This document shows positions 25,292 to 33,687 of a stretch of 64,000 nt of DNA, in pieces. Below the pieces are notes generated by a model. That model saw nothing but the letters and a program-made list of their open reading frames with translations, made no database searches and had not been told where the DNA came from. Source of the stretch: an uncultured Pelosinus sp. Its GTDB lineage: Bacteria; Bacillota; Negativicutes; UMGS1260. The stretch lies in contig URQW01000005.1 in assembly GCA_900550105.1 (NCBI GenBank), positions 9,400 to 73,399 of the forward strand. The letters run 5' to 3'. Position 1 is the stretch's first letter. Each line of letters opens with the position of its first letter. A program made the translations under genes and the position numbers.

Positions 25292-26244
25292 AAGGGTCCT
25301 CTTTCCGGTAAGTTTTTCGCGATTTCCGCTAATTTGCGCAGACGATGATTCATTCCTGATTTGCCAACCGTCCCCCCCAAATGATCGACCAGTTCCTGTA
25401 GCGTCGCCTCAGGAAAATTCAGACGTACTTCCGCTGCTTCCCGCAGATTCGCCGGGAGACTCCCCAGTCCTTGGTAGGCTTCAATTTGTTTAATAAATTC
25501 AACCTGACGAAAAGCAGCATCAACGGTTTTTTGCAAATTTGCCGTCTCGCAATTGACGAGACGATTGACTTGATTGCGCATGTCCTTGACTTTGCGAACT
25601 TTTTTAAAAGTCTTGACTGCTTCGCTAGCGCCAATGAGCCGCAAAAAAGCTTCCACGGCATCGCCATCTTTTAAATATACAATAAAGTCAGCTTTGCGAT
25701 CGGTCATACGGGCAGGAAACTGAAAATACTTCATGAGACCTACCAACGTTTTTGCATATTCTTCACTACTTGTAACAAGCTCTAAATGATAATCGCCTTC
25801 GGGGCGATTCACTGAACCGCCGCCGAGAAAAGCGCCGCGAAGATAGCCCTTCCGACAGCAGGCCTTCCGAAAAAAAGCCTTGTCCTGCCCAGAGTAAATA
25901 CCGCCTTCGCGCATCAAGCCGAGCTGTGCCAACAGTTCCATGACTTCTGGCGTTGGCATAATTTTAATCAAATAGCTATTATTTTTTTTGAGCCGACGGC
26001 CTTTCGAAACAACGACCTGCGTTTTCAATTGAAAACGCTGCTTTACTAAAACTAGAAATTTTCTAGCTACAGCAGCGTTCTCTGTCGTAAAATTAATTCC
26101 CAGTGTCTGGTTGCCGCCAATTACCATGTTGCCGCCCATGCGCATCAAAGAAGCCAGTTCAGCAACTAGGCAGCAACTTTTACCACCCACCATGCGGGCC
26201 AGTTCATTTTTTACCGTATTCGAAAAGGAAATGGGAAAAGACAT
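25288..26244 (-). CDS. whiA: Sporulation/division regulator WhiA
   Basis: A 318-residue protein with an N-terminal LAGLIDADG-homing-endonuclease-like fold (no nuclease residues expected) and a C-terminal helix-turn-helix (RLNFPEATLQELVDHLGGTVGKSGMNHRLRKL). Family members bind DNA or nucleoid and affect cell division and chromosome segregation in Gram-positive bacteria. The RGAFLGGGSVNRPEGDYHLEL block is diagnostic. It is the third gene of the conserved rapZ-yvcK-whiA cluster. Confidence 0.97.
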   Translation of the reverse strand: MSFPISFSNTVKNELARMVGGKSCCLVAELASLMRMGGNMVIGGNQTLGINFTTENAAVARKFLVLVKQRFQLKTQVVVSKGRRLKKNNSYLIKIMPTPEVMELLAQLGLMREGGIYSGQDKAFFRKACCRKGYLRGAFLGGGSVNRPEGDYHLELVTSSEEYAKTLVGLMKYFQFPARMTDRKADFIVYLKDGDAVEAFLRLIGASEAVKTFKKVRKVKDMRNQVNRLVNCETANLQKTVDAAFRQVEFIKQIEAYQGLGSLPANLREAAEVRLNFPEATLQELVDHLGGTVGKSGMNHRLRKLAEIAKNLPERGPL

Positions 26245-26256
26245 ATTCTCACCTAA

Positions 26257-27618
26257 CTATTTATCGTCCTTTAATTCCTTGATATGTTCGCTAATTAAGT
26301 AGTAATCCAGTAGCTTCATGCGCTCTGAATTGGCTTTTAATTTATAAACCATCGACATAATCGTTCGTGACAGCCTAACAGGATCGTGACGGACAAGATT
26401 TGTCTCACTGATTAGATTAGCCTGTACGACTTTTACACCTAATTTTTCAATAGCGGCAATGTCTTCCGCCATAACGGGTCGCGCGCCTTGCTGCGCATAA
26501 ACTTCCTGCAGTTCTGGCGCAACCTTTTGGCTATTGACTACCACATAGTCAATGCAAGGACCCACATGATCGAGAATCGCTTTGACATGATCGTACGCTG
26601 TAAATCCGTCCGTTTCCCCAGGCTGGGTCATGACATTGCAAATATAAATTTTTACGGCATCGCTTTGGCGCAGCGTTTCCGCCATTCCCCGAATCAAGAG
26701 ATTAGGCAATACGCTCGTATATAGACTGCCTGGTCCTAAAATGACAGCATCGGCTTCGGTAATCGCTTCCAGCGCTGCTTGTACCGGTTTCACATCAGGC
26801 GGCACAATATCGACGCGATGAATCCGTTTTTGCACGAGAGGAATCTGCGATTCCCCTTCCACAATGGTTCCGTCTTCCATAGTCGCCACAAGGCGAATCG
26901 TATCAACGGAAGAGGGCAAAACCTGGCCGCGTACAGCCAAAACTTTACTGGATTTTTTCAAGGCTAGCTCTACATCGCCCAGCACTTCCGTCATGGCGGC
27001 AATATACAGATTACCAAAGCTATGCCCCGCTAAATTCCCTGTACCGCCAAAACGGTGCTGAAACAACTTTTCCATGAGCGGTTCTGTATCGGCCAAGGCC
27101 ACAAGACAATTGCGTAAATCGCCTGGCGGAATCATGCCAAGATCCTGGCGTAAACGACCTGACGAACCACCATCATCAGCGACTGTCACAATGGCCGTAA
27201 TATTGCTTGTAACGCTTTTGATCCCGCGTAGCAGTACCGATAAGCCTGTCCCACCGCCAATGACGGTAACACAAGGTCCACGATTCAATTTACGTTTTTC
27301 AAAAATCATCTCCACAAGCTTATCAGCGCCATCAGGAATGAGTACTGTCACAACCGATCGAATAATTTTGCGTGTGGCAAAAAGCATAATAATCAAACCG
27401 ACGACAATGGTTATAGATCCGGTTACGAAGGTTGCTGTGTAATCATATTTTCCGGTACTCAAATAGACCATGCGAAAAATGGTCTCTTCCACAAAGCCAA
27501 TATACTTATAGTTAAACACCATGGCTAGGCCTAGACTTGCCGCAATAACACCGACAGAAAAAAGCAGTAGCCACCGTTTAAAATTCATGCCAGGATAAAG
27601 CCACTTCAAATAATGCAT
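26257..27618 (-). CDS. yvcK: Gluconeogenesis/morphogenesis factor YvcK family protein
   Basis: A 453-residue CofD/YvcK-family protein. The core domain starts near residue 115 with VIGGGTGLSVLLRGIK and contains VADDGGSSGRLR, GDLRNCLVAL and AVILGPGSLYTSVLPNLL motifs that bind UDP-sugar in studied members. Unlike the shorter B. subtilis protein it has an N-terminal extension with two membrane helices (about 15-40 and 55-80), so it is membrane attached. YvcK is needed for growth on gluconeogenic carbon and for normal cell shape. Three bases separate it from rapZ. Confidence 0.95.
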   Translation of the reverse strand: MHYLKWLYPGMNFKRWLLLFSVGVIAASLGLAMVFNYKYIGFVEETIFRMVYLSTGKYDYTATFVTGSITIVVGLIIMLFATRKIIRSVVTVLIPDGADKLVEMIFEKRKLNRGPCVTVIGGGTGLSVLLRGIKSVTSNITAIVTVADDGGSSGRLRQDLGMIPPGDLRNCLVALADTEPLMEKLFQHRFGGTGNLAGHSFGNLYIAAMTEVLGDVELALKKSSKVLAVRGQVLPSSVDTIRLVATMEDGTIVEGESQIPLVQKRIHRVDIVPPDVKPVQAALEAITEADAVILGPGSLYTSVLPNLLIRGMAETLRQSDAVKIYICNVMTQPGETDGFTAYDHVKAILDHVGPCIDYVVVNSQKVAPELQEVYAQQGARPVMAEDIAAIEKLGVKVVQANLISETNLVRHDPVRLSRTIMSMVYKLKANSERMKLLDYYLISEHIKELKDDK

Positions 27619-27621
27619 CTA

Positions 27622-28500
27622 CTACACCTCAACGACATTATGCTGAATGTCTCTATGCTCCAAATTCACTTTGTAGCCTTTTTTACGCAATCCATCATGA
27701 ATTTGTCGCGCCACATAAACAGATCGATGCAGACCGCCCGTACAGCCAATAGCAATAATCAGCTGACTTTTTCCTTCTTTAATATAGTTAGGAATAAGAA
27801 AATCGACAAGTCCGCCAAGCTTTTCCATAAACTGATGGGTAATGGGCCATTTGGCAATATACGCCGCCACATCGGTTTCTTCACCACTATGACGCCGCAG
27901 CGATTCGACATAAAAAGGATTCGGTAAAAACCGCACATCAAAGACCATGTCAGCATCAATCGGCATGCCATGTTTAAAGCCAAAGGAAACGACAGTAATA
28001 TTCATGCGTTCGTATTCCTGATCACTGGAAAAAAGGCGAATAATCCGCTCCTTTAACTGGCTAGTTGCGAGTTCCGACGTATCAATAATATGAGTTGCCC
28101 GACCACGAATCGGCTCAAGTTTTTCCCGTTCTTTTAAAATACCTTCACTAATCCGTCCCTGCTGCGCCATAGGATGGCGACGACGCGTTTCTTTATAACG
28201 TCGAATCAGCGTTTCATCAGAGGCTTCTAGAAAGAGCACTTCATATAAATGGCCTTGTGTCTCCATCTCTTCTAAGGTAGCCACAAGCGAGTCAAAAAAT
28301 TCACCGCCGCGAATATCCACAACCAGGGCAATCTTATGAACGCCACCGCCCGACTGTGCGCACAAGTCAAAAAATTTGGAAATCAGCATGGGCGGTAAAT
28401 TGTCGACACAAAAATAGCCTAAGTCCTCCATAGCGCGAACAACCTGTGTTTTACCGGCTCCAGACATGCCGGTGATGATCACTAAACGAATATTATCCAT
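27622..28500 (-). CDS. rapZ: RNase adapter protein RapZ/YvcJ
   Basis: A 292-residue P-loop protein. The Walker A motif GMSGAGKT is at about residues 10-17, the Walker B-like VVDIRG near 95, and the C-terminal domain has GFKHGMP, DVRFLPNPFY and the GCTGGLHRSVYVA motif. In E. coli RapZ controls GlmS via sRNA decay; in Firmicutes YvcJ has nucleotidase activity and a less clear role. It leads the rapZ-yvcK-whiA cluster. Confidence 0.97.
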   Translation of the reverse strand: MDNIRLVIITGMSGAGKTQVVRAMEDLGYFCVDNLPPMLISKFFDLCAQSGGGVHKIALVVDIRGGEFFDSLVATLEEMETQGHLYEVLFLEASDETLIRRYKETRRRHPMAQQGRISEGILKEREKLEPIRGRATHIIDTSELATSQLKERIIRLFSSDQEYERMNITVVSFGFKHGMPIDADMVFDVRFLPNPFYVESLRRHSGEETDVAAYIAKWPITHQFMEKLGGLVDFLIPNYIKEGKSQLIIAIGCTGGLHRSVYVARQIHDGLRKKGYKVNLEHRDIQHNVVEV

Positions 28501-28582
28501 AAATATTTACCACCTCCTGCAAAAATAACCAACTAAAAGAGTAACAAATAAACCTAAACAAAACTTTATTTATAAATTATGG

Positions 28583-29320
28583 TTAAAATACGACTTTATG
28601 CGTACGATTACTGCGCCGATTTAAATGATCTAGAATTCGCTCAACCGATGTATTTAAGACTTGTTCTGCTGGAATTCCATGGGTAGAAAGAATCTCTTGC
28701 GCTGCGCCAAAATCAGCCACCGTATCAGCAAAATGGCTATCAGAACCAACAACAAGCTTCGTACCATACAATTTAGCCAAATTCACGATATTGTGGCAAT
28801 GGGGTTCGCTCCCCTTGCGCGCAGCCGTTAGTGAGCAATTGTTTATTTCAAGCGCCACATCTAACTCCGCTGCCGCTTGCACAATAATTGCTTCATCCAT
28901 CAAATATTCTGGATTACCAGGATGGACAATAATATCAACAAAACGATTTTTCATCGCATTAATGAGCATCATCGTATTTTCGTCCATCGAACCATAAGGG
29001 GCGCAAAAAGTATGCAGACCAGCTGCTACTACGTCAAGCTTTGCTAAACGATCGTCATCAAGGTCTAGTCCGCCATCACGATTCATAATATTAGCTTCAA
29101 TCCCTTTTAAAATTCGAACACCATGCACCCGATTCGGAATCGCCACTTGATTACTAAAGTGATAAGCACAGGGAGCTCCAGGCATACTTGGACCATGGTC
29201 TGTCAAAGCAATCATTTCTAGCCCTTCCTTTTTCGAAGCAGCCTGAGCAATTTCTAATACCGTACTATAGGCATGACCGCTGGAAATGGTGTGAACATGC
29301 AAATCAGCGATAAATTTCAC
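28583..29320 (-). CDS. PHP-domain phosphatase (YcdX family)
   Basis: A 245-residue PHP metal-dependent phosphoesterase resembling E. coli YcdX. Metal-binding motifs are DLHVHT, HAYST, TDHGP, GIEANI, HPGNPEY, EINN and SDSH, spread as expected for a trinuclear zinc site. I prefer the GTG at 29318-29320 (VKFIADLHVHT), six bases after AGGAAGGTG; upstream ATGs at 29341/29338 would add residues across the ribosome site. The substrate is unknown. The gap 28501-28582 to rapZ shows no gene. Confidence 0.92.
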   Translation of the reverse strand: MKFIADLHVHTISSGHAYSTVLEIAQAASKKEGLEMIALTDHGPSMPGAPCAYHFSNQVAIPNRVHGVRILKGIEANIMNRDGGLDLDDDRLAKLDVVAAGLHTFCAPYGSMDENTMMLINAMKNRFVDIIVHPGNPEYLMDEAIIVQAAAELDVALEINNCSLTAARKGSEPHCHNIVNLAKLYGTKLVVGSDSHFADTVADFGAAQEILSTHGIPAEQVLNTSVERILDHLNRRSNRTHKVVF

Positions 29321-29375
29321 AAAAATCACCTTCCTCATCACTTTTCACTACAATTATAGGACAGAGCGGTCAAAA

Positions 29376-29412
29376 AAGCAAAGCCTCCTTCCTGTCTTAG
29401 CGAAAGAGGCTG
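29376..29412 (-). terminator. Possible terminator at the end of the biotin operon
   Basis: On the minus strand AGCCTCTTTC, overlapping the last bioD codons, can pair with GGAAGGAGGCT, followed by TTGCTTTTTTG. The stem has one mismatch and the T run is interrupted, so this is tentative. Confidence 0.5.
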
Positions 29413-30122
29413 ATGATTTGATCCATCTGGAGGTACTGCTCAGCAAGAGCGGCTAACGAATCGGTTTTTTCGGTACTGACATCAATCGATGGTGAGAAAG
29501 GAAACTTACCTAGTGTAGGAATAGCGGCAAGTCGTTCAATATAGTCGGCATTGGTTGACTCTAATACTCCAGTTTTTTCTTTATTCCATCCGTTATAAAT
29601 CAGGCCTTGCCAGTCGACGCCGCGCTGACGACCATATTCTGCCGTGAGCAAAACGTGATTAATCGCGCCAAGATTCGGCCAGGTTACAAGTAGGGTAGGA
29701 AGCTGTAGCTCTCGCATAAAATCAATCAACAAATAGTCTTCCCAAAGAGGTGACGTAATCCCGCCAACTCCTTCTACTAAAACAAACTCATGACGCTGCT
29801 GCATTATAGCGACCGCCTGTAATAAAACATTCACATCGACAGTAATACCACTGACTTTTGCCGCTACAGCCGGAGTGAGAGCTGGCTCCAAACAAAGCGG
29901 ATTGACTAACTCTCGCTCCGCTTCGCCAAGACCGGCCGCTTTCATGAGAAACGACGCATCCTCTGACAGAAGCCGACCGCCAGCGTTGCGAACACCGCCT
30001 GAAGCTACGGGTTTGACAACCCCCACATCAAGCCCCCTCGCTTGCAGTGCCGCTGCGATTGCCCCGGTAATTACTGTCTTGCCAACTTCTGTACTTGTCG
30101 CTGTAATAAATAAACCAGCCAC
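29397..30122 (-). CDS. bioD: Dethiobiotin synthetase
   Basis: Carboxylates 7,8-diaminopelargonic acid with CO2 and ATP to give dethiobiotin. The 241-residue P-loop protein begins AGLFITATSTEVGKT, the BioD Walker A variant, and has VVKPVASGG, VEGVGGITSPL and the switch-like segments. The start codon is GTG 30120-30122 after AAGGAAGG. It follows bioF by 15 bp and ends the operon; bioA and bioB are not in this window. Confidence 0.95.
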   Translation of the reverse strand: MAGLFITATSTEVGKTVITGAIAAALQARGLDVGVVKPVASGGVRNAGGRLLSEDASFLMKAAGLGEAERELVNPLCLEPALTPAVAAKVSGITVDVNVLLQAVAIMQQRHEFVLVEGVGGITSPLWEDYLLIDFMRELQLPTLLVTWPNLGAINHVLLTAEYGRQRGVDWQGLIYNGWNKEKTGVLESTNADYIERLAAIPTLGKFPFSPSIDVSTEKTDSLAALAEQYLQMDQIISLFR

Positions 30123-30137
30123 ATTTTCGCCTTCCTT

Positions 30138-31322
30138 CTATAAGTCTGTTGTGAGTAGCTTCATATCTTGCAGTACCTGCCCAATCTTTTGGGCCGCCAC
30201 GGTCAAATCGTCTTTACTGTGTGCCGCCGTTACGGTCAGACGCAATCGACTGCTCCCTTGTGGCACTGTAGGCGGACGAATTGCCGAAACAAGCAAGCCT
30301 GCCGCTTCTAATCTTTTCGCAGCTTCCATCGTGTTAGCGGCATCGCCGATTAAAATCGGTATAATCGCTGTTTCACTCATCATGATTGGTACCTTGTAGG
30401 ACTGTAATAGCGATTTAAAATACTCACTTTTCGCTGCAAGGATTTGAACAATTTCCGGCTCAGCCACTAAAACATCGAGCGCTGCCGCTGCCGCTGCCAA
30501 AGTTTGCGGCGCCAAAGCCGTCGAGAAAATAAAACTACGTGATCGATTCATTAGATAGTCAATCAGTAGAGTTTTGCCAGCAACAAAGCCGCCTTCCGCC
30601 GCAAGCGACTTGCTGAGTGTCCCCACCTCTAAATGAATGCGACCCTTTAACCCAAAATGAGCGGAAGTTCCTTTGCCGCCTGGTCCAATCACGCCAGTGG
30701 CATGAGCGTCATCGACCATAAGCAAAGCATCATACTGTTCGCCTAACGCCACAATCTCAGGCAATTTAGCAATATCACCATCCATACTGAAAACACCATC
30801 AGTTACAATGAACCGCTGTCCTGCACAAGGCGTCACTGCAAGTAGCTCAGCCAAGTGGTCCATGTCACTATGACGGTATACGACAGTTTTTCCTTTTGCC
30901 AAACGGCAACCATCAATGATGCTCGCGTGATTTAAAGCATCACTGAATACAATGTCTTGTTCGCCAACCATGGCGCTGACAATTCCCAGGTTCGCCATAT
31001 AGCCTGTATTAAAAATCAAAGCAGCTTCCGTTTCTTTGAACTGTGCCAACTTTGCCTCAACAAGTCTGTAGCCGCTGTGATTGCCGCTCGTCAAGCGCGC
31101 TCCGCCCGAACCAGTTCCGTAGGCTACCGCTTCACGCGTCTGTGACATGACGGTTTCGTGGTGAGTCAGTCCAAGATAATTATTGGAAGAAAATAAAATA
31201 TATTCCTTGCCATCTTTTCGCACTCGCGCTGGCGTAACTGGTTCAAAGTCCACTAAGCGCCGCCGCAGCTTATTATCATCAAGCGCCGCTAACTGTGCCG
31301 CCATTTCATCGAATTTTTTCAT
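30138..31322 (-). CDS. bioF: 8-amino-7-oxononanoate synthase
   Basis: PLP enzyme joining pimeloyl-CoA and alanine in the first committed biotin-ring step. The 394-residue protein has the alpha-oxoamine synthase motifs SSNNYLGLTHH, TGSGGARLTSGN, DDAHATGVIG and the PLP lysine in VGTLSKSLAAEGGF. AGGAGG precedes the ATG by six bases, and the start overlaps the bioW end by 17 bases, so pimeloyl-CoA made by BioW is passed to BioF from a coupled gene pair. Confidence 0.96.
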   Translation of the reverse strand: MKKFDEMAAQLAALDDNKLRRRLVDFEPVTPARVRKDGKEYILFSSNNYLGLTHHETVMSQTREAVAYGTGSGGARLTSGNHSGYRLVEAKLAQFKETEAALIFNTGYMANLGIVSAMVGEQDIVFSDALNHASIIDGCRLAKGKTVVYRHSDMDHLAELLAVTPCAGQRFIVTDGVFSMDGDIAKLPEIVALGEQYDALLMVDDAHATGVIGPGGKGTSAHFGLKGRIHLEVGTLSKSLAAEGGFVAGKTLLIDYLMNRSRSFIFSTALAPQTLAAAAAALDVLVAEPEIVQILAAKSEYFKSLLQSYKVPIMMSETAIIPILIGDAANTMEAAKRLEAAGLLVSAIRPPTVPQGSSRLRLTVTAAHSKDDLTVAAQKIGQVLQDMKLLTTDL

Positions 31323-32082
31323 GGTCTGCCTCCTGAGGAATCGCTAAAACAGGCTGATTCTCTAAATAATCCACAAGATTGTCTAAATCAACTGCTTCAG
31401 TAACAAAAAAGGCTCTGCCGCCTGAAGGACTACCAAAGCGTTTTAAGTGGGGCAATCGAAAATAACACTGGCTCGATCCTACATACCCTGTCGTATAGTC
31501 AGGATCATCAGACCAACATAGCTCGGCAACAACTCCAGGCGCCGCCTGAACTTTTGAAGCCAAAACCAGCGCCTCTCTAACATGAAGATTCGTAAGCCCC
31601 TGCTCCGCTAAAAACTTCTCATAAAGCGGCCCGTCAGCCACATCCATAGCGCTAACCCGAACGCCTCGCTTAGCAAAAGAATCAAGGCGTCGTCCGTCAA
31701 CCGCTGACAAGATCATCGCCCCGCGCATGCTATCAGGTAAAGCTGCCAGAGCTTCCATTCCCTTATAAGCCGCTCGCTCAGTCACACCAGCTTGAACTAG
31801 CGCTAAAATCGCCTGTTCGCGCCCTTGTTCAATCGTTGCCGCTTTCCCAGTAACAATCGGCAAAAGCGCAATTTCCTGGATTTGTGGTTGCTCAATGCCT
31901 TCGATCTTCAGATTAATAAAATCGGCGGCACCGCGACTATGACGGAAAGCCCGCTCAATCATCGCCAGCGCCGCCTGCTTCACAACTTCTTCACGGACAA
32001 TCCGTTCGGCGCCTGATATATGACGTCCGCCCATTTCGTGCGACCCACCTTGAGCCGAACGCATCTTAACGCTGTATAACAT
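31306..32082 (-). CDS. bioW: 6-carboxyhexanoate-CoA ligase (pimeloyl-CoA synthetase)
   Basis: Activates free pimelate to pimeloyl-CoA with ATP. The 258-residue protein has typical BioW motifs MLYSVKMRSAQGG, GGRHISGAER, KIEGIEQP and the C-terminal YTTGYVGSSQCYFRLPHLK plus GSPSGGRAFFV. The start at 32080-32082 (or ATG 32088) is favoured by AGAGGG; the frame continues to 32208 inside the preceding gene and is not BioW-like there. Presence of BioW implies a free-pimelate route rather than BioC/BioH. Confidence 0.95.
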   Translation of the reverse strand: MLYSVKMRSAQGGSHEMGGRHISGAERIVREEVVKQAALAMIERAFRHSRGAADFINLKIEGIEQPQIQEIALLPIVTGKAATIEQGREQAILALVQAGVTERAAYKGMEALAALPDSMRGAMILSAVDGRRLDSFAKRGVRVSAMDVADGPLYEKFLAEQGLTNLHVREALVLASKVQAAPGVVAELCWSDDPDYTTGYVGSSQCYFRLPHLKRFGSPSGGRAFFVTEAVDLDNLVDYLENQPVLAIPQEADHEKIR

Positions 32083-32557
32083 GCTCATAAGCCCTCTCTG
32101 TTTCCCGACGAACCCGCCGCAACAATAAGGTAAGCGGCCAAGCCGCAATCGCCGTATAAACCATGCCTGGTACAGCAGCAAACACAACGGCCCAAGCTGC
32201 CTGCCCAATCACCAACATCAACGTCAATCTTGCCGCAAACGAAGCGATAGGCCCAGCTATAGCAACAGTAATAAAGGAGGTTCCACCAAGTGCCAACACC
32301 GCGCCTACTGTTAGGCGAAAGAGTAGTGCAATCGTCGTATTAAATATAGTTTGCGTCCCCAATAGCAGCATGGCTAAACTTGCCAAAACCCCCGCTAAAA
32401 AATACCGTCGAAAACCATAGACAGCGCAAACGGCTACCGCTAAAGGCGCTGACAATTGAAATTCCGTTCCTGGTAGAATGCCCGGCAGCTTTAACGAACC
32501 AGATACCGCAATAAGCGCCGCCAAAAGTGCTGTGACTGTCATATCCTGTACTCGCAT
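32066..32557 (-). CDS. Small membrane protein heading the biotin operon, possible ECF-transporter S component
   Basis: A 163-residue, strongly hydrophobic protein with about five membrane helices and a basic tail. The beginning (MTVTALLAALIAVSGSLKLP, then PGTEFQLSAPLAVAVCAVYG) follows the pattern of ECF-transporter substrate-binding subunits such as BioY, but similarity is not close enough for me to name it. Its location, first in the operon after a BirA-like operator and overlapping bioW, suggests uptake of biotin or pimelate. ATG 32557 is the better start than 32617, whose extra residues are not hydrophobic or conserved-looking. Confidence 0.65.
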   Translation of the reverse strand: MRVQDMTVTALLAALIAVSGSLKLPGILPGTEFQLSAPLAVAVCAVYGFRRYFLAGVLASLAMLLLGTQTIFNTTIALLFRLTVGAVLALGGTSFITVAIAGPIASFAARLTLMLVIGQAAWAVVFAAVPGMVYTAIAAWPLTLLLRRVRRETERAYEHVIQR

Positions 32558-32617
32558 AATTTTTCTTTGGCCGCCTTTCCCACATGAATAATATGAAATA
32601 AACCTTTGTAGCAACAT

Positions 32618-32649
32618 ACGTAAACCAAATAAAATTAATAGGTTAACAT
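32618..32649 (-). promoter_or_regulatory. BirA-type biotin operator (predicted)
   Basis: On the minus strand ATGTTAACC is separated by 14 A/T bases from GGTTTACGT, an imperfect 9-14-9 palindrome with seven of nine paired positions. This fits the Firmicute BirA site TTGTTAACC-N14-16-GGTTAACAA. A further GTTAACC half site lies near 32704. It sits just before the biotin operon. The rest of 32650-32788 shows nothing else clear. Confidence 0.68.
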
Positions 32650-32788
32650 TAAATCGAAAGAAAAACCGCTGCCGCGATAAAAATCGCCAAAGCTACGCCG
32701 CAACGGTTAACTTATTATTTTTATTCAGTTTACAATTATCACTATACTGCAAAATTCACCAAAAGTAAAGGCAAAGAATTCAGACGAA

Positions 32789-33592
32789 TCAAAGATCCAA
32801 TACATATTTTTCTATAGCTTTAGCAACGCCATCATTGTCATTCGTGTCGGTAACCGCCTGAGCAATCGCTTTCACGGCCGAAGCGCCATTTCCCATAGCA
32901 ACCCCCCAGCCGGCAAAAGAAATCATATCTGTATCATTGAGCGAATCTCCCAACGCCATCACTTCTTCTTGCGAAATAGAGAATCGTTTGGCCAAGAAAT
33001 CTAGAGCTGCCCCTTTATTGACTGCGGCATGCATAATTTCGACATAGCCAGGCTGAGAGCTTGTTGCGTAAATCTCGCCAGGATACAAACGATGTAATTC
33101 ATCAATGACGCTTGCCACCTGCTGTTCTCCCACCATGCCCAAAAGCTTTGTAGGCGCTTTAGCAAGCCGATAGAGATCCTTGCCGATCGCTACCGCCTCT
33201 ACCTTTACGCGACTAGCATAGGTCTTGGCAATCGCATTAAGCTGATCCACATAGAGTTTATCATCAGCATAGGCTTGGATATACCAGCCTTTATCTTGAA
33301 ACAAAGTAAGAATTTCTTTGGCAATCGGGCTAGGAATCGGCTGATGATAAAGAACCTCCCCTGATAAAGCGGATTGGATCAAAGCGCCATTATAAGTGAT
33401 CAAAGGAACATCGAGTCCGATCTGCTTGGCAAAGATCACCGCAGAAGCAAACATTCTGCCTGTAGCTATGGTAACAACTACATCCTTGGCCACAGCACTT
33501 TGCAGCGCTGCAATCGTCCGCGGCGATACTGTCAGATTTTCTTGCAATAACGTTCCGTCTAAATCAATCGCCACAAGGCGAATTTTCGGCAT
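32789..33592 (-). CDS. Cof-type HAD phosphatase
   Basis: A 267-residue HAD hydrolase of the Cof/YkrA type. Motif I is AIDLDGTLL, motif II TIATGR, and motifs III/IV KGAALDFLAKRF and ALGDSLNDTDMI, with the C2B cap between. These enzymes dephosphorylate sugar phosphates, FMN or HMP-PP with low specificity. ATG 33590-33592 follows GAGAGGGG by five bases. The in-frame upstream ATG at 33622 lies within a repeated palindrome and is less likely. Confidence 0.92.
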   Translation of the reverse strand: MPKIRLVAIDLDGTLLQENLTVSPRTIAALQSAVAKDVVVTIATGRMFASAVIFAKQIGLDVPLITYNGALIQSALSGEVLYHQPIPSPIAKEILTLFQDKGWYIQAYADDKLYVDQLNAIAKTYASRVKVEAVAIGKDLYRLAKAPTKLLGMVGEQQVASVIDELHRLYPGEIYATSSQPGYVEIMHAAVNKGAALDFLAKRFSISQEEVMALGDSLNDTDMISFAGWGVAMGNGASAVKAIAQAVTDTNDNDGVAKAIEKYVLDL

Positions 33593-33610
33593 AAAAACCC
33601 CTCTTTTCTT

Positions 33611-33640
33611 GGTATGTACCATTTTTTCTTGGTATGTACC
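33611..33640. promoter_or_regulatory. Two tandem GGTATGTACC palindromes, possible operator
   Basis: The 10-mer GGTATGTACC (GGTA and TACC arms around two bases) occurs at 33611-33620 and 33631-33640, exactly 20 bp apart, each preceded by TTTTCTT. The pair lies between the chemoreceptor stop and the phosphatase start, only about 10 bp from its ribosome site. Two-turn spacing fits cooperative repressor binding; the regulator is unknown. Confidence 0.5.
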
Positions 33641-33687
33641 CTCTTTTGTTCGTCATGCCGAAAAAGAACTCCTGTTATGGCTTCCGA

